Origin: an uncultured Opitutales bacterium
GTDB lineage: Bacteria > Verrucomicrobiota > Verrucomicrobiia > Opitutales > Intestinicryptomonadaceae
NCBI GenBank assembly: GCA_944389215.1
Contig: CALXLN010000101.1
Coordinates: 1-43,659, forward strand
Reading direction: 5' to 3'
Length of the DNA: 43,659 nt
Shown here piece by piece: positions 43,406 to 43,659 of the stretch. Under the pieces are notes generated by a model that was not told the origin of the DNA, ran no database searches, and saw nothing but the letters and a program-made list of their open reading frames with translations. The stretch's first letter is position 1. Each line of letters begins with the position of its first letter. The position numbers and the translations under genes were made by a program.

Positions 43406-43659
43406 ATGGGAAGTTCTGAAAACAATATGGCGGTTCTCCTCGGCTACGAGGAAGTGGAATTGACGCGGGAAGTCAACGGCAAAAAGTCTGTAAAGGTAAA
43501 ATGCCTGCCCGTTCGAAAGCTCGCTGAATACGCGGCGCTCTTTACGCTTGAGCCCGAGCTTATCGGGCTTTGCACCGATTTGAGCCCGGAGGAAATCGAC
43601 ATGCTTCTTGCCGACGATTCCGGCAAGCTATTCAACAAGGCGCACGATTTAAACTACGG
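43406..43659 (+). CDS. Possible phage tail assembly chaperone-like protein (runs off right edge)
   Basis: 84 codons are visible; the gene continues beyond the window. The reading frame starts MGSSENNMAVLLGYEEVEL and contains VKVKCLPVRKLAEYAALF, EPELIGLCTDLSPEEIDMLL and the last visible segment DSGKLFNKAHDLNY. This order (a beta-strand pair, a LPVR segment, a helical acidic part, then an L-N-K/D-F-type segment) resembles small tail assembly chaperones of prophages as I remember them. That is pattern recognition only. GGA is the nearest ribosome-site candidate, about 10 nt from the ATG. A tape-measure gene should follow downstream if the reading is correct. Confidence 0.45.
   Translation, partial: MGSSENNMAVLLGYEEVELTREVNGKKSVKVKCLPVRKLAEYAALFTLEPELIGLCTDLSPEEIDMLLADDSGKLFNKAHDLNY

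Overview
The window looks like a chromosomal segment of a Gram-negative bacterium, most likely Verrucomicrobiota (Opitutae-like). The reasons are a secretin-based type II secretion operon, lipoprotein and Sec signal peptides, GH97/GH16/CE7 polysaccharide enzymes next to housekeeping genes, and an N-terminally reduced ThrRS. The taxon is inferred from protein style; there is no rRNA here. UGA works as a normal stop for several genes.

Layout. 1-6460 (all minus): the 5' part of leuC, yebC, then yidC, yidD, rnpA and rpmH in the classical order, headed by a TTGACA-type promoter. Upstream of rpmH there is no dnaA; instead there is an unrecognised 623-residue protein with a basic N-terminus and an acidic C-terminus. 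6937-9734 (plus): a small secreted protein, then an MCP-like membrane protein with an eroded signalling tip. 9778-16040 (minus): a compact type II secretion/type IV pilus-like operon (secretin, Pro-rich exported protein, GspE, GspF). 16227-18938 (plus): a tiny lipoprotein, type III pantothenate kinase, a TPR exported protein and a helix-hairpin-helix protein. 19229-21176: thiG-thiH behind an unexplained structured leader. 21257-28567 (plus): GH16 glucanase, TPR-like lipoprotein, two tandem Cache-type MCP receptors and KDPG aldolase, all tightly spaced. 28641-31510 (minus): NCS2 purine permease and a comM gene broken by one in-frame TGA. 31665-33934 (plus): CinA-C amidohydrolase and SppA. 34008-34976 (minus): nadA. 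35084-37285 (plus): a secreted CE7-type esterase and a secreted histidine phosphatase. 37455-39479 (minus): GH97. 39646-40638 (plus): class II fructose-bisphosphate aldolase. 40880-42706 (minus): thrS without a TGS domain. 43062-43659 (plus): two ORFs that look phage-tail-like, suggesting that a prophage begins at the right edge.

How it fits together: secreted glycan enzymes (GH16, GH97, CE7) release sugars that feed central metabolism (eda, fba). The secretion operon may export such enzymes. The MCP pair beside the GH16 gene could sense breakdown products. The least explained items are the GH16-lipoprotein-MCP-MCP cluster, the 623-residue protein, the interrupted comM, the thiG leader, the palindrome before the small lipoprotein, and the right-edge phage-like genes.
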